This document shows, piece by piece, positions 9,211-18,208 of a stretch of 64,000 nt of DNA (within the stretch, counting starts at the first letter, position 1; the number at the start of each line of letters is the position of its first letter). The position numbers and the translations under genes are program-made. The notes under the pieces are model-generated. The model was not told the DNA's origin. It saw nothing but the letters and a program-made list of their open reading frames with translations, and made no database searches. Origin of the DNA: Lentzea guizhouensis (GTDB taxonomy: Bacteria; Actinomycetota; Actinomycetes; Mycobacteriales; Pseudonocardiaceae); contig NZ_CP016793.1 in NCBI RefSeq assembly GCF_001701025.1, positions 7,750,001 to 7,814,000 on the forward strand. The letters run 5' to 3'.

Positions 9211-9922
9211 GCGGCACCCCCGACGCGGGCCTGCCGGGCGCCGGGTTCGACGTCAGCGGCGCGCCGTAGTCCGGCGTCGGGCTGTAGCCCGGCGTCCCGT
9301 TGAACTCCGGCGTCTCGTCGTAGCCCGCACCGGCGTAGCCCGTGCCGGCGTAACCCGGCGTCTCGGCGTACCCGGTCGCCGCGTGCTGCCCCGTCACCGG
9401 GACGACTCCGCCCTGCGCCTGTGATCCGCCCTGCGACCCGCTTTGGCCACCGCCGGTCGCGCTCTTCGCGACTCGCCCGACCAGGAACCCGGCCACGACG
9501 GCGCCCAGCAGGAACGTGCCGGGCTTGCGTCGCGCGTAGTCCCGCGCGGAGTCGAGCAGCCCCTGCGCTCCGCGCTCGTCGAGGAACCGCGCCGCCTGCC
9601 TGCTCGTGTCCGCGGCGCTCTGGATCGCACCGGCCGACATCGAGTCGGACGACGCGCCGCCCGCCATCTCGCTCAGCTCGTCGGCGATCCTCGACAGCTG
9701 GCCGGAAACGCGCCTGGCCTGCTGTTCCGCCTCGGCCGCGACCCGGTCCCGCACGTCGTGGACGACGTGCTTGGCCTGGTTCTTGGCCTCCTGGGTCACC
9801 TGCCCCGCCTGCTCCCGCACGGTGCCACCGACCTCGCCGGCCGCCTCCTTGGCGTGCTGCGCGACCTGGGAACCTTCGTCCCGGGCCGCGGTGCGCACTC
9901 CACCCATCTGGTTCTCGGTCAC
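9197..9922 (-). CDS. LEA/apolipoprotein-like amphipathic protein with Gly/Tyr-rich tail
   Basis: A 241-residue protein and first gene of the operon. Residues 1-75 are 11-residue-type amphipathic repeats (AQHAKEAAGEVGGTVREQAG, AKNQAKHVVHDVRDRVAAEA) like LEA or apolipoprotein helices. Residues 90-125 contain an ARDYARRKPGTFLLGAVVAG segment leading into one membrane helix. The C-terminal 90 residues are low complexity with repeated GYAETPGYAGTGYAG units, probably disordered and outside or in the wall. Similar helical proteins accompany desiccation or osmotic stress responses; that role is inferred and supported by the SigB-type promoter just upstream. Confidence 0.7.
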   Translation of the reverse strand: MTENQMGGVRTAARDEGSQVAQHAKEAAGEVGGTVREQAGQVTQEAKNQAKHVVHDVRDRVAAEAEQQARRVSGQLSRIADELSEMAGGASSDSMSAGAIQSAADTSRQAARFLDERGAQGLLDSARDYARRKPGTFLLGAVVAGFLVGRVAKSATGGGQSGSQGGSQAQGGVVPVTGQHAATGYAETPGYAGTGYAGAGYDETPEFNGTPGYSPTPDYGAPLTSNPAPGRPASGVPHVEP

Positions 9923-9962
9923 GGCTGACTCCTCAGCTCGTAGTCGTGTCCTGGCCTACGAG

Positions 9963-9987
9963 CTACCCAACGAATCCGTTCGCAAAC
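9963..9987 (-). promoter_or_regulatory. SigB/SigF-family (general stress) promoter-like element
   Basis: Read on the minus strand: GTTT at 9987-9984, a 15-nt spacer, then GGGTAG at 9968-9963. This fits the actinobacterial stress-sigma consensus GTTT-N14-16-GGGTAT except for the last base. It lies about 40 bases upstream of the start codon at 9922, a sensible promoter distance for the four-gene envelope operon. Confidence 0.6.
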
Positions 9988-10104
9988 GGGACCGTTCCGC
10001 CGGTTTTGCCGCAGCGGGGGAAAACGTGATGCCCGTCCCCGTTTGCCCGCGGCCAGCCGGGCTAACTCCTCCGCACACGCCCGAACCAGAGTGGAGAACA
10101 CCGG

Positions 10105-10872
10105 ATGAGCCCTGCCGCACAGCTGCGATCACTCGCACGCGAGCACGTCGCCGTCGCCGCACTGACCATCCCGAGGCTGGTGCGCCACCGGGTGTGGCGC
10201 GACGTGAACCCGCACGAGGGCGCCGGTCTGGGCGTGGTGCTGGTGCCGGGGTTCGGGGCGAGCGACCTGAGCCTCACCTTCACCACGACCTGGTTGCGCG
10301 ACCGCGGTTATCTGCCGACCGGCGCGAGCACCGGGTTCACCGTCGGGTGCACGTCCGAGCTCGTGGACCGGGTGGAGCAGCGGCTGGCCGAGCACGCGGA
10401 GGCCACCGGCGGTCCGGTGGTGCTGATCGGGCAGAGCCGCGGCGGCGGACTCGCCAGGGTCGCCGCCGCGCGCCGCCCCGACCTGGTGTGCGGGCTGGTG
10501 ATGATGGGCAGCCCGGTGCTGGACCCGATGGGCGCGCACCCGCAGGTGCTGCTGGCGGCGAAGGCGCTCGCGCAGCTCTCCCGGGTCGGCGTGCCGGGGT
10601 TGATGAGCACGGACTGCCTGTCCGGCGACTGCTTCGAGGACAACGTCCGGGCCGCCGCGGAACCGTTGCCACCGGAGCTGCCCGCGGTGTCGATCTACTC
10701 CAAGTCGGACGGGATCGTGCCGTGGCGGCTGTGCCTGGACCCGTCGGCGGACTGCGTGGAGGTGCACAGCACCCACACCGGGATGGCGCTGGACCCGGAC
10801 GTCTACCGCGCCCTGCGGCCGCGGCTCGCCGAGTGGGCGGCACAGCGCTACGACCTGCGAGCCACCGGATGA
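10105..10872 (+). CDS. Alpha/beta hydrolase (lipase/esterase-like)
   Basis: A 255-residue alpha/beta hydrolase. The oxyanion-loop stretch VVLVPGFGASD, the nucleophile elbow GQSRGGGLA (Ser in GxSxG), the acid in YSKSDGIVPW and the base in HSTHTGM form a full catalytic triad in order. Paired Cys residues (DCLSGDC) may form a disulfide. No signal peptide is evident. ATG at 10105 has a weak GGAG upstream. Its stop overlaps the start of the recQ-like gene (ATGA), so the two are co-transcribed; a functional link is not obvious. Substrate unknown. Confidence 0.85.
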   Translation: MSPAAQLRSLAREHVAVAALTIPRLVRHRVWRDVNPHEGAGLGVVLVPGFGASDLSLTFTTTWLRDRGYLPTGASTGFTVGCTSELVDRVEQRLAEHAEATGGPVVLIGQSRGGGLARVAAARRPDLVCGLVMMGSPVLDPMGAHPQVLLAAKALAQLSRVGVPGLMSTDCLSGDCFEDNVRAAAEPLPPELPAVSIYSKSDGIVPWRLCLDPSADCVEVHSTHTGMALDPDVYRALRPRLAEWAAQRYDLRATG

Positions 10873-12485
10873 CCACCACACAGCTGGTGCGCACCGCGGA
10901 GGACGTGTTCGGCTGGACCGAGCTGCGGCCGGAGCAGCTGTGCGCGATGCGGCACGTGCTGGACGGGCGGGACGCGCTGGTCGTGATGCCCACCGGTGCC
11001 GGGAAGTCCGCCATCTACCAGGTCCCGGCGATCCTGCTGGACGGCCCGACCGTGGTGGTCTCACCGCTGGTCGCGCTGCAACGCGACCAGGTGGCGGCCC
11101 TGCGCGCGGCGGGCGCTCCCGCCGCGGCCGCCGTCAACTCGGCGAGGTCCGCGGAGTCCAACGAGGACGCCTGGCGCGACTTCGCGGCGGGCACGACGGA
11201 GTACCTGTTCCTCTCCCCCGAGCAGCTCGCGAACCCCGAGGTGCTCGACCGGCTCGACCGGCGCAGGCCCTCGTTGTTCGTGGTGGACGAGGCGCACTGC
11301 GTCTCGTCCTGGGGCCACGACTTCCGGCCCGACTACCTGCGGCTGCGCGACGTCGTCGAGCGGTTGGGACGTCCGGTCGTCCTGGCCCTCACCGCGACCG
11401 CGAGCGGCCCGGTCCGCACCGACGTCGTCGAGCACCTCGGCCTGCGCGACCCCGCGGTGGTCGTCGCCGGGTTCGACCGCCCGAACCTGCACCTCGCGGT
11501 GCGCTTCGGCACCGACGAGGACGACCGCACCCGCGCCGTGACGCAGTGGGTGACCGAGCGCTCCGGGCCTGGCCTGCTGTACGTGGCGACGCGCAAGGAC
11601 GCCGAGCGCTACGCCACCGACCTGGCCGCTCGCGGCGTGCGGGCGGCCGCGTTCCACGCGGGCATGAAAGCCGCCGACCGCAAGCAGGTGCAGGACGACT
11701 TCATGGCCGACCGCCTCGACCTCGTGGCCGCCACGTCCGCGTTCGGCATGGGCATCGACAAACCCGACGTGCGGTTCGTCGTGCACGCGGCCACCCCCGG
11801 CTCGCTCGACGCCTACTACCAGGAGATCGGCCGGGCCGGCCGCGACGGCGAGCCGGCCGAGGTCGTGCTCTTCCACCGCCAGGAGGACCAGGGCCTGCAA
11901 CGCTTCCTGACCACCCGCAAGCCAGACCTCGCCTGCGCGCGCGAAGTGGCGGGCCTCGTGCGCAAGCAGCCCGGCATCACCCTGGCCGAGCTGACGGACC
12001 GCGTCGAGCACTCGCGCCGCAAGGTCACCAGCACGGTGAACCTGTTGGAGAGCGCGGAAATCGTGCGGATCACCCAGGACGGCGTGCGGTACGCGGACGA
12101 CGGGCCGACGCCGGCGAAGGCGGTCGGGCTCGTCGAGGAGGAAGCCGAACGACAGCTGCACCGCGACCGTTCCCGCGTCGAGGTCATGCGCGAGTACGCC
12201 GGCACCCGCGGCTGCCGCCGCCGGTTCCTGCTGGGCTACTTCGGCCAGGAGCTCGACGAGCCGTGCGGTCACTGCGACCGGTGCGACGACGGCCTGCCCG
12301 ACGAGGGTTCCGCCGACGTGGCGACCGAGCACCGGCCGGACGCCGAGGTGCGGCACGAGATGTGGGGCCGCGGCACGGTGGTGCAGCAGGACGGCGACAA
12401 GCTGATGGTGTTGTTCGACGAGGTCGGCTACAAGACGCTGTCGCTGGCGGCGGTGGAGGAGGCCGGCGTGCTGAGCGCCGGCTGA
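10869..12485 (+). CDS. recQ: RecQ-family ATP-dependent DNA helicase
   Basis: A 538-residue 3'-5' DNA helicase. Motif 0 (FGWTELRPEQ), Walker A PTGAGKS (residues 41-47), VVVSPLVALQRDQ, DEAH with the RecQ-specific aromatic loop (DEAHCVSSWGHDFRPDY), TATA, ATSAFGMGIDKPDVRFV and QEIGRAGRDG are all present. The RecQ-C-terminal zinc cluster follows (CRRRFLLGYF..CGHCDRC). A HRDC domain is absent; instead a short SH3-like tail (WGRGTVVQQDGDKLMVLFDE) resembles the C-terminus of PcrA/UvrD-type helicases, as seen in actinobacterial RecQ proteins. Role: fork and recombination intermediate processing. Confidence 0.93.
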   Translation: MTTTQLVRTAEDVFGWTELRPEQLCAMRHVLDGRDALVVMPTGAGKSAIYQVPAILLDGPTVVVSPLVALQRDQVAALRAAGAPAAAAVNSARSAESNEDAWRDFAAGTTEYLFLSPEQLANPEVLDRLDRRRPSLFVVDEAHCVSSWGHDFRPDYLRLRDVVERLGRPVVLALTATASGPVRTDVVEHLGLRDPAVVVAGFDRPNLHLAVRFGTDEDDRTRAVTQWVTERSGPGLLYVATRKDAERYATDLAARGVRAAAFHAGMKAADRKQVQDDFMADRLDLVAATSAFGMGIDKPDVRFVVHAATPGSLDAYYQEIGRAGRDGEPAEVVLFHRQEDQGLQRFLTTRKPDLACAREVAGLVRKQPGITLAELTDRVEHSRRKVTSTVNLLESAEIVRITQDGVRYADDGPTPAKAVGLVEEEAERQLHRDRSRVEVMREYAGTRGCRRRFLLGYFGQELDEPCGHCDRCDDGLPDEGSADVATEHRPDAEVRHEMWGRGTVVQQDGDKLMVLFDEVGYKTLSLAAVEEAGVLSAG

Positions 12486-12530
12486 GAGTGGCGGTACCGA
12501 GGTCCGGGCGAACGGGTCACGACCGGCATG

Positions 12531-13800
12531 TCAGCGCATGATCGCGTAAAGGTCGCCGTTCGTGCTGGAGGTCTGCATGTCGCCGTAGCCCACGAAGACC
12601 GCCTTGTTCCCCATCACCGGTCGCGCCGCCCAGTGCGCAGTGGTGGGCACCGCGGTCGTGACGTCCTTGGTCCACCGCACGGCGCCGCTCTCCGCGTTGA
12701 GCGAGTACACCGTTCCACTGGTGTCCGAGACGACGAGTTGTCCGCGTACGACGACCGGTCCTGCCTGCACGTGCGCGTCGAAGCTGTGCTGCCATCCGAG
12801 CTCACCGGTGAAGGCGTCGTACCTGAGGGCCTGCCCGGTCGCCGAGTGGACGAGCCCCTGCGGCTCCACGACGTCGTTGACCTGTCTGGAGACCTGCACC
12901 TGCTCGACGACCTGGCCGGAGCGTTCGCCGACGCGCAGCACCCAGCCGCTGCTCGTGCCCACCAGGATCTTGCCGTCCCGCGCCTCCCGGTGGCAGGACG
13001 GCAGGCCGTCCGTGTCCAGCGACCAGCGCACGGCCCCACCGTCCTCGATCGCGGTCAGGCGTCCGTCGTCATCATCCTGCTGGTCGGCACCAACCCGCGG
13101 ACGACCGTGCACGGCCCGGTCACCAGGCCACCGAGGTCGGCCCGCCAGCGCTGCACGCCGTCGTCCTGGCCCAGCCCGGCCACACCGCCGTCCCGCAACG
13201 ACAGCACGACGTCGTCGCCGTTGACGACCGGGAAGCAGGCTGACTCGAACCCCTGTGCCACAGCTCGCTCCCCGGCTCCGCGCGGTCGAACAGCCGCATC
13301 CCGAGGTACGTGCCCACCGTGACCACCGCGGCCGCGCCCAGGCCGAGTGCGAGCACTCGCCGCCGGCTCACCGGTGCGCTGGAGAGCTTGCCGAGCAGCA
13401 ACTCGGTCAGCAGCTCGACGTCGGTCTCGCCGTTCTCCCGCACGTCGATCCAGGCGGTGCTCCTGCGCAGGCCGCGCAGTTCGGTGTCGTCGCAGCGCAA
13501 CGGCAGCACCGCGTCGTCCCTGCCGCCGAACAGGGCCTCCAGCGCCGAGCGCAGCTCCCACCTGGTCCAGACGCTGTCGAGGTAATGCCTCGACACGACC
13601 ACCACGACATAGCTGGACCTCTTGCCGTAGACGTCCAGCAGCTTCTCGAAGAGGTTCTTCCCCCAGAATTCGGCCTAGTAGGACTCGTCGAAGAAGACCC
13701 GGCGCTCCTTCGCCTTCAACGCCTCGGCGAGACGCCGCGCGAACTCCCGGTCGGGTCCGGCGAACGACAGCGCGAAGTCGTACTGCTCCTTCAGCTCCAC
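12531..13800 (-). pseudogene. Broken TIR domain - transmembrane - PQQ-type beta-propeller gene
   Basis: Conceptual minus-strand translation from GTG 13800 gives a TIR domain (YDFALSFAGPDREFARRLAE..RVFFDESY, then AEFWGKNLFEKLLDVYGKRS, VVVVVSRHYLDSVWTRWELR, and LTELLLGKL), a single membrane helix (SRRRVLALGLGAAAVVTVG), then outer-face beta-propeller blades (VVNGDDVVLSLRDG, KILVGTSSGWVLRVGERSGQ, GQLVVSDTSGTVYSLNAESG, KAVFVGYGDMQ). Three lesions break it: an in-frame TAG at the position where TIR relatives usually have Gln (between DESY and AEFWG, about 13675-13677), a one-base loss near 13256 and another near 13085. Intact homologues would pair a TIR NAD-cleaving or signalling module with a propeller sensor. 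Upstream frame stays open beyond 13800 but has no better start. Confidence 0.72.
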
Positions 13801-13861
13801 CTGGGGAGTGTCGCTCTCCGCACGTGCGCCGTAACACGAACCGGATCGGTCAGAACAACGG

Positions 13862-14257
13862 CTAGCCGTTCTCCACCTGGAGCTTCAAGCCGCGCACGGA
13901 CAGCACCGGCGCGTCCGGCGCCTCCTCCAGCACCAGAACAAACTCCTCATCCGCCTCGAACCGCGACCCGCTCCCCTTCCAGCCGACCGCCTTCTCGCTC
14001 GTCAGCCGGACCTCACCGTCCGGCTGCGTCACCACGGCGGTGAGCCGCTCCCCGTCCTGGGTCAGCACGACGGTGCCGCCGTCCTCGGGTCCGCCGGCGT
14101 CCGGCAGGTCCGCGGACAGCCGCAGGTCGGACAGCGCGGTGCCCCGCACCCGGCACTCGCCGGTGAAGTCCAGGAGCACCGTCCTGGACCGGAGCGTCAC
14201 CTCGGTCTGCTCGGCGTGGCAGCGGACGGTGGTTGCTGAGCTGTCGGCCATGGACAC
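13862..14257 (-). CDS. Hypothetical protein
   Basis: A 131-residue protein, probably all beta: alternating strands such as TEVTLRSRTVLLDFTGEC, GTVVLTQDGERLTAVVTQP and EFVLVLEEAPDAPVLSVRGL. Starts possible at GTG 14257 or ATG 14251; GGGTAGG upstream suits either. It sits 61 bp upstream of the TIR-propeller pseudogene on the same strand, so it may have been its partner. No family recognised. Confidence 0.55.
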   Translation of the reverse strand: MSMADSSATTVRCHAEQTEVTLRSRTVLLDFTGECRVRGTALSDLRLSADLPDAGGPEDGGTVVLTQDGERLTAVVTQPDGEVRLTSEKAVGWKGSGSRFEADEEFVLVLEEAPDAPVLSVRGLKLQVENG

Positions 14258-14291
14258 TGCCTACCCGCGGTTCGCGAGGTGAAAACAGCGA

Positions 14292-14660
14292 TCAGTCTTC
14301 CAGGTCGACGGACCAGCCGTTGACCAGCGGGCAGTGCCGGACCGCCTGGTCGAGCAGGTCCGCCCGGCGGTCGCCGGGGACGTTGGGCAGGGTGATCGAG
14401 AGCTTGGCGTCGATGCTGTAGTCCTGGGCGTTCTCGTGGTTCAGCGTCACCCGCGCACGCACGGCGCTGCCGCTGGTGTCGAGGTCGCCGGTGGTGGCTG
14501 CCAGGACCACCGCCTGGTGCAGGCACGTGGCCAGCGCCGCGGCGTACAGCTTCTCCGGGTCCCACGCCCCGTCACCGTCCCCCACTGGGAGGGACGTGCC
14601 GGTCACGCCGACCTCGTCGTTCTGGGAGAGCGCCTCGACGTCCTTGACCTTCATCGCCAC
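14292..14660 (-). CDS. OsmC/Ohr-family peroxiredoxin
   Basis: A 122-residue OsmC-fold protein. The two redox cysteines appear in the family contexts AALATCLHQAVVLAA and DQAVRHCPLVNGW, with PEKLYAAALATC characteristic of Ohr-type proteins. It would reduce organic hydroperoxides with a thiol cofactor in the cytoplasm. Starts possible at GTG 14660 or ATG 14654; AGGTGG favours the latter slightly. It lies downstream of, and on the same strand as, the sarcosine oxidase operon, which generates hydrogen peroxide, though 133 bp separate them. Confidence 0.85.
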   Translation of the reverse strand: MAMKVKDVEALSQNDEVGVTGTSLPVGDGDGAWDPEKLYAAALATCLHQAVVLAATTGDLDTSGSAVRARVTLNHENAQDYSIDAKLSITLPNVPGDRRADLLDQAVRHCPLVNGWSVDLED

Positions 14661-14793
14661 CTACCTGGTTGACCGGGTCTGCACCCCCGGCACATACCCG
14701 TGGTCTGGCGGCTCAACCCGGAACCACCCGTCGGGTCACGGCGTGCACGATGCCCGCGCGTTCGGGCAGCTCAGGTCAGGGCGAACCTCGCCG

Positions 14794-15381
14794 TCACGGC
14801 ACCGCCACGTACTCGGTGCACGCGTCGGCGAGCCATGCGGCGAGGTACTCGGCGAAGGACGACCGCACCAGCAAGGTGATCCGGTCAGCACCGGTCACCT
14901 GCAGCACGACCCCCGTCCGCGCGAGCAGCGTCTGCACGCAAGTGCCGACGGGAGCCGCAGCCGGGTGCAGGTCCACGGCACATCCGTGAGCCAGCACGTC
15001 CCGCCCGCGCGGCCCTTCCAGGACCACGGTCGTGCGCTGAGCCGAAGTGTCCACAACGGACCCCCGCGAAGATCCGAGCGCGCCACGCAACACCTCCTCG
15101 ATCGGGACCTGCAGGTCGGGAGCGGCCACGACGAGGAACTCGTCCGGCCCGAGCCAGAGCACCTCCACGGCGCCGAACGGGCCGGTGCCGGTGGTGAACG
15201 TGCACGCGACGGCCGGGAAGGCGGCACCGAGTGCGGCACCCATCGCCGCGATAGCGCCGGGATCGGACACCCGCACCGTGAGCTGGGAGCGGAACGGCAC
15301 CTCGCGCACGCCCAGGGCGGGTGCGAGCGCGGCCAGCCGGTCGGTCCAGGCGGCCAGCGGGCTCACCGGGTCAGCCGTCAC
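14794..15381 (-). CDS. soxG: Sarcosine oxidase subunit gamma
   Basis: A 195-residue small subunit of heterotetrameric sarcosine oxidase. Family features include an N-terminal SPLAAW, REVPFRSQLTVRV, EVLWLGPDEFLVVAA, SSRGSVVDTSAQRTTVVLEGP and LLVRSSFAEYLAAWLADA. It packs against the alpha subunit. Last gene of soxBDAG, overlapping soxA by 11 bp. Confidence 0.9.
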   Translation of the reverse strand: MTADPVSPLAAWTDRLAALAPALGVREVPFRSQLTVRVSDPGAIAAMGAALGAAFPAVACTFTTGTGPFGAVEVLWLGPDEFLVVAAPDLQVPIEEVLRGALGSSRGSVVDTSAQRTTVVLEGPRGRDVLAHGCAVDLHPAAAPVGTCVQTLLARTGVVLQVTGADRITLLVRSSFAEYLAAWLADACTEYVAVP

Positions 15382-18208
15382 GACGGGCTCCTTCCTTGTC
15401 GTAGAGCACGGACTCGGTGACGGTGACCGGTACGAGCGCGTCCTCGACCGGCACGTACAGGGTGTCGCCGATGCGGTCGCGGCCCGCGCGCACCAGGGCG
15501 AGCGCGAACGTGCGGCCGAGCGCCGCGCTGGGGTAGCTGGAGGTGACGTGGCCGAGCATCCGCACCGGCGGTTCGGGCAGGCGGTCGGTCTCGACGATCT
15601 GCGATCCCTCCGGCAGCAGTACGTTCGGGTCGACGGGCAGCAGCCCGACCAGCTGCTTGCGGTCCGTGCGCAGGTTCTCCGCGCGGGCGAACGACCGCTT
15701 GCCGATGAAGTCGGCCTTCTTCTTCGACACCGCCCACGACATCCCGAGGTCCTGCGGCGTGACCGTCGCGTCGGTCTCCTGGCCGATGATCGGGTAGCCC
15801 TTCTCGGCGCGCAGGACGTGCATGGTCTCCGTGCCGTAGGGCGTGATCCCGTGCTCCTCCCCCGCCGCCACCAGCGCCTCCCACACGGCGAGCCCGTGCC
15901 AGGCGGTCACGTTGATCTCGTAGGCGAGCTCGCCGGAGAAGCTGATCCGGCACACCCGCGCCGGCACCCCGGCCACCTCGGCGTCGCGCCAGGTCATGAA
16001 CTCGAACGCCTCGGTGCTCACGTCGAGGTCCGGCGCGACCGCACCGAGCACCGCCCGCGACTTCGGGCCCACCAACGGGACCGTGGCCCAGTGCTCGGTC
16101 ACCGACGCGCAGTGGACGTCGAGGTGCGGCCACTCCGTCTGCAGCCACTCCTCCATCCAGTCGAGGACCTTCGCGGCGTTGCCGGTGGTCGTGGTGACGA
16201 GGTAGCGCTGCTCACCGACCCGGATCACGGTGCCGTCGTCGATCACCATGCCGTCCACGCCGCACATGACGCCGTAGCGGATCCGGCCGACCTTCAGCGT
16301 GCTCATGAGGTTGGTGTAGAGCATGTCCAGGAACTTGCCGGCGTCCTCGCCCTGCACGTCGATCTTGCCGAGTGTGGAGCCGTCCATCAGCGCGACGCCC
16401 TCCCGCGCGGCCCGGCACTCGCGGAGCACGGCCGCGTGCAGGTCCTCACCGGGCCGCGGGTAGTACCAGGGCCGTTTCCACTGGCCGACGTTCTCGAACA
16501 ACGCCCCGTGCGCGACGTGCCACGGGTGGATCGCCGTGACCCGCACCGGGTCGTGCAGCTCGCCGCGGTTGCGTCCGGCCAGCGCGGCGAACGACACCGA
16601 GGTGAAGGGCGGGCGGAACGTCGTCGGCCGTTGCTCGGCCAGTTCGGCGCCGAGGGCTTCCGCGACGATGCCGGCCGCGATCATGCCGGACGTCTTGCCC
16701 TGATCGTGGGCCGTGCCGATGGTTGTGTACCGCTTGACGTGCTCCAACGACCGCAGGCCGGCGCCCGTCGCCCGCAGGACGTCCGCGACCGTCGAGTCCC
16801 GTTGCAGGTCCACGAAACTGGTGTTCTCGTCGCCCGGCACCGCCACAGCACCAGGCCCGGACGCGAGGTGCACCGCGAGTCCGACGCGGGCAGCGGGACC
16901 TGGCCGCCGGGCGTGAACCCGGCCGCGATGACCGCCTCGGTCCCCGCGATCCGGCCCTGGCGCGCACACGCGGTCAGGTCGAGCTCGCCGGTCGCCGAAC
17001 CCGCGACCCGCACGGTGTCGAGCTCCTCTCCCGGTACGAAGGCGCCCAGCTCGGCGTCGTAGCGGAGCTTGCCGCGGGCCTGGCTGAACAGGCTGACGAC
17101 CGGGTTCCAGCCGCCGGAGACGAGGACCGTGTCGCACGCGACCGTGAGCGCGGCGCCGGCGGAGCCGTGCAGCGGTGCGACGCGCGGCCGTCACCCGGCC
17201 GGTGCCCTCGGTTCCCACCACCGCGTGCCCGGCGCGGACCTCGATGCCCCGCGCGGCGCACTCGGTCGCGAGCCGGGCGGGAGCCTCCGGGCGGGCGTCC
17301 ACGACCAGTGCGATGTCCACACCGGACTCGGCGAGGTCGATCGCCGCGCAGTACGCGCTGTCGTTGGTGGTGAGCACGACCGCCCGCGCACCCGGCAGCA
17401 CGCCGTACCGGTGCAGGAACGTGCGAGCCGCGGACGCCAACATGATCCCGGGCCGGTCGTTGTCCGGGAACACCACGGGCCGTTCGTGGGCGCCGGTCGC
17501 GAGCACGGTCTGCCTGGTCCGGATCCGCCAGACCCGGTGCCGCGCATGCGAGGCCGGTGCGGCGAACCCGAGGTGGTCGGTGCGCTTCTGCAACGCCAGC
17601 ACGAACCCGTCCTGGTACATCCCGAACGCGGTGGTCCGCTCCAGCACCAGCACACCGGGCGTCGACTTGAGCTCCGCCACGACGTCCGCGACCCACTCGG
17701 CGGAAGGCCGCTCGTCCAGGTACTCCTCCACGCCCAGCAGCGCGCCACCGGACTGGTTCTGCTCGTCCACCAGCACCACGCGCGCACCACTGCGGGCCGC
17801 GGTCAGCGCCGCCACCAGCCCGGCGGGTCCGGCACCGACGACCAGCACGTCGCAGTGCTCGTGCTTCGCGTCGTAGCGGGCGGGGTCGGGGTCCGGCGAC
17901 AGCTTGCCCTGACCGGACAACCCGCGCGCGACCAGTCCGTCGTAGAGCTCGACGGTCGTGGCGAGCAGCATCGGTTCGGAGAAGGGCGCTTCGACCTGCA
18001 CCAGCGAGGTCGGGTCCTCCGACCCGGCCGCAACGATCCCGCGCCGGCGGCCGAGCTTCACGCTGCTGCCGATCTCGTGCACGCCGTGCGCCAGCAACGC
18101 CGACGCCAGCGTGTCGCCGGGGTGGCCGGTGTGCTCGACGCCGTTGAACGTGAAGCGCAGCAACGTGTTCCGGTCGATCGCGCCGCCGGTGCGGGTGCGG
18201 AGGGTCAT
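15371..18208 (-). CDS. soxA: Sarcosine oxidase subunit alpha, with two compensating frameshifts
   Basis: The large subunit oxidises sarcosine with the beta subunit, carries NAD+ and passes the formaldehyde equivalent to tetrahydrofolate. Visible parts: an N-terminal ferredoxin-like segment (FTFNGVEHTGHPGDTLASAL), Rossmann fold (VLVVGAGPAGLVAALTAARS), and a C-terminal aminomethyltransferase/GcvT-like half (GVALMDGSTLGKIDVQGEDA, FSGELAYEINVTAWHG). The frame is open for 945 codons, but between about 17180 and 16840 the familiar protein is in another frame (SGGWNPVVSLF, ATGELDLTACARQGRIAGTE). One extra base in the GC run near 17180 and one missing base near 16841 restore a continuous family-like protein. 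Either these are sequence errors or about 113 residues are scrambled. Confidence 0.9.
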   Translation of the reverse strand: MTLRTRTGGAIDRNTLLRFTFNGVEHTGHPGDTLASALLAHGVHEIGSSVKLGRRRGIVAAGSEDPTSLVQVEAPFSEPMLLATTVELYDGLVARGLSGQGKLSPDPDPARYDAKHEHCDVLVVGAGPAGLVAALTAARSGARVVLVDEQNQSGGALLGVEEYLDERPSAEWVADVVAELKSTPGVLVLERTTAFGMYQDGFVLALQKRTDHLGFAAPASHARHRVWRIRTRQTVLATGAHERPVVFPDNDRPGIMLASAARTFLHRYGVLPGARAVVLTTNDSAYCAAIDLAESGVDIALVVDARPEAPARLATECAARGIEVRAGHAVVGTEGTGRVTAARRTAARLRRRRAHGRVRHGPRLRRLEPGRQPVQPGPRQAPLRRRAGRLRTGRGARHRAGRGFGDRRARPDRVCAPGPDRGDRGGHRGRVHARRPGPAARVGLAVHLASGPGAVAVPGDENTSFVDLQRDSTVADVLRATGAGLRSLEHVKRYTTIGTAHDQGKTSGMIAAGIVAEALGAELAEQRPTTFRPPFTSVSFAALAGRNRGELHDPVRVTAIHPWHVAHGALFENVGQWKRPWYYPRPGEDLHAAVLRECRAAREGVALMDGSTLGKIDVQGEDAGKFLDMLYTNLMSTLKVGRIRYGVMCGVDGMVIDDGTVIRVGEQRYLVTTTTGNAAKVLDWMEEWLQTEWPHLDVHCASVTEHWATVPLVGPKSRAVLGAVAPDLDVSTEAFEFMTWRDAEVAGVPARVCRISFSGELAYEINVTAWHGLAVWEALVAAGEEHGITPYGTETMHVLRAEKGYPIIGQETDATVTPQDLGMSWAVSKKKADFIGKRSFARAENLRTDRKQLVGLLPVDPNVLLPEGSQIVETDRLPEPPVRMLGHVTSSYPSAALGRTFALALVRAGRDRIGDTLYVPVEDALVPVTVTESVLYDKEGARRDG

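Noticed and set aside
10002..10030. A possible plus-strand SigB-like site (GGTTTTG ... GGGGAAAA) before the alpha/beta hydrolase
   Set aside because: Spacing between the blocks is too short and the -10 block does not match GGGTA.
15047..17062. A 671-codon plus-strand frame across soxA
   Set aside because: Antisense shadow; the sox operon on the minus strand explains the region even though soxA has frameshifts.
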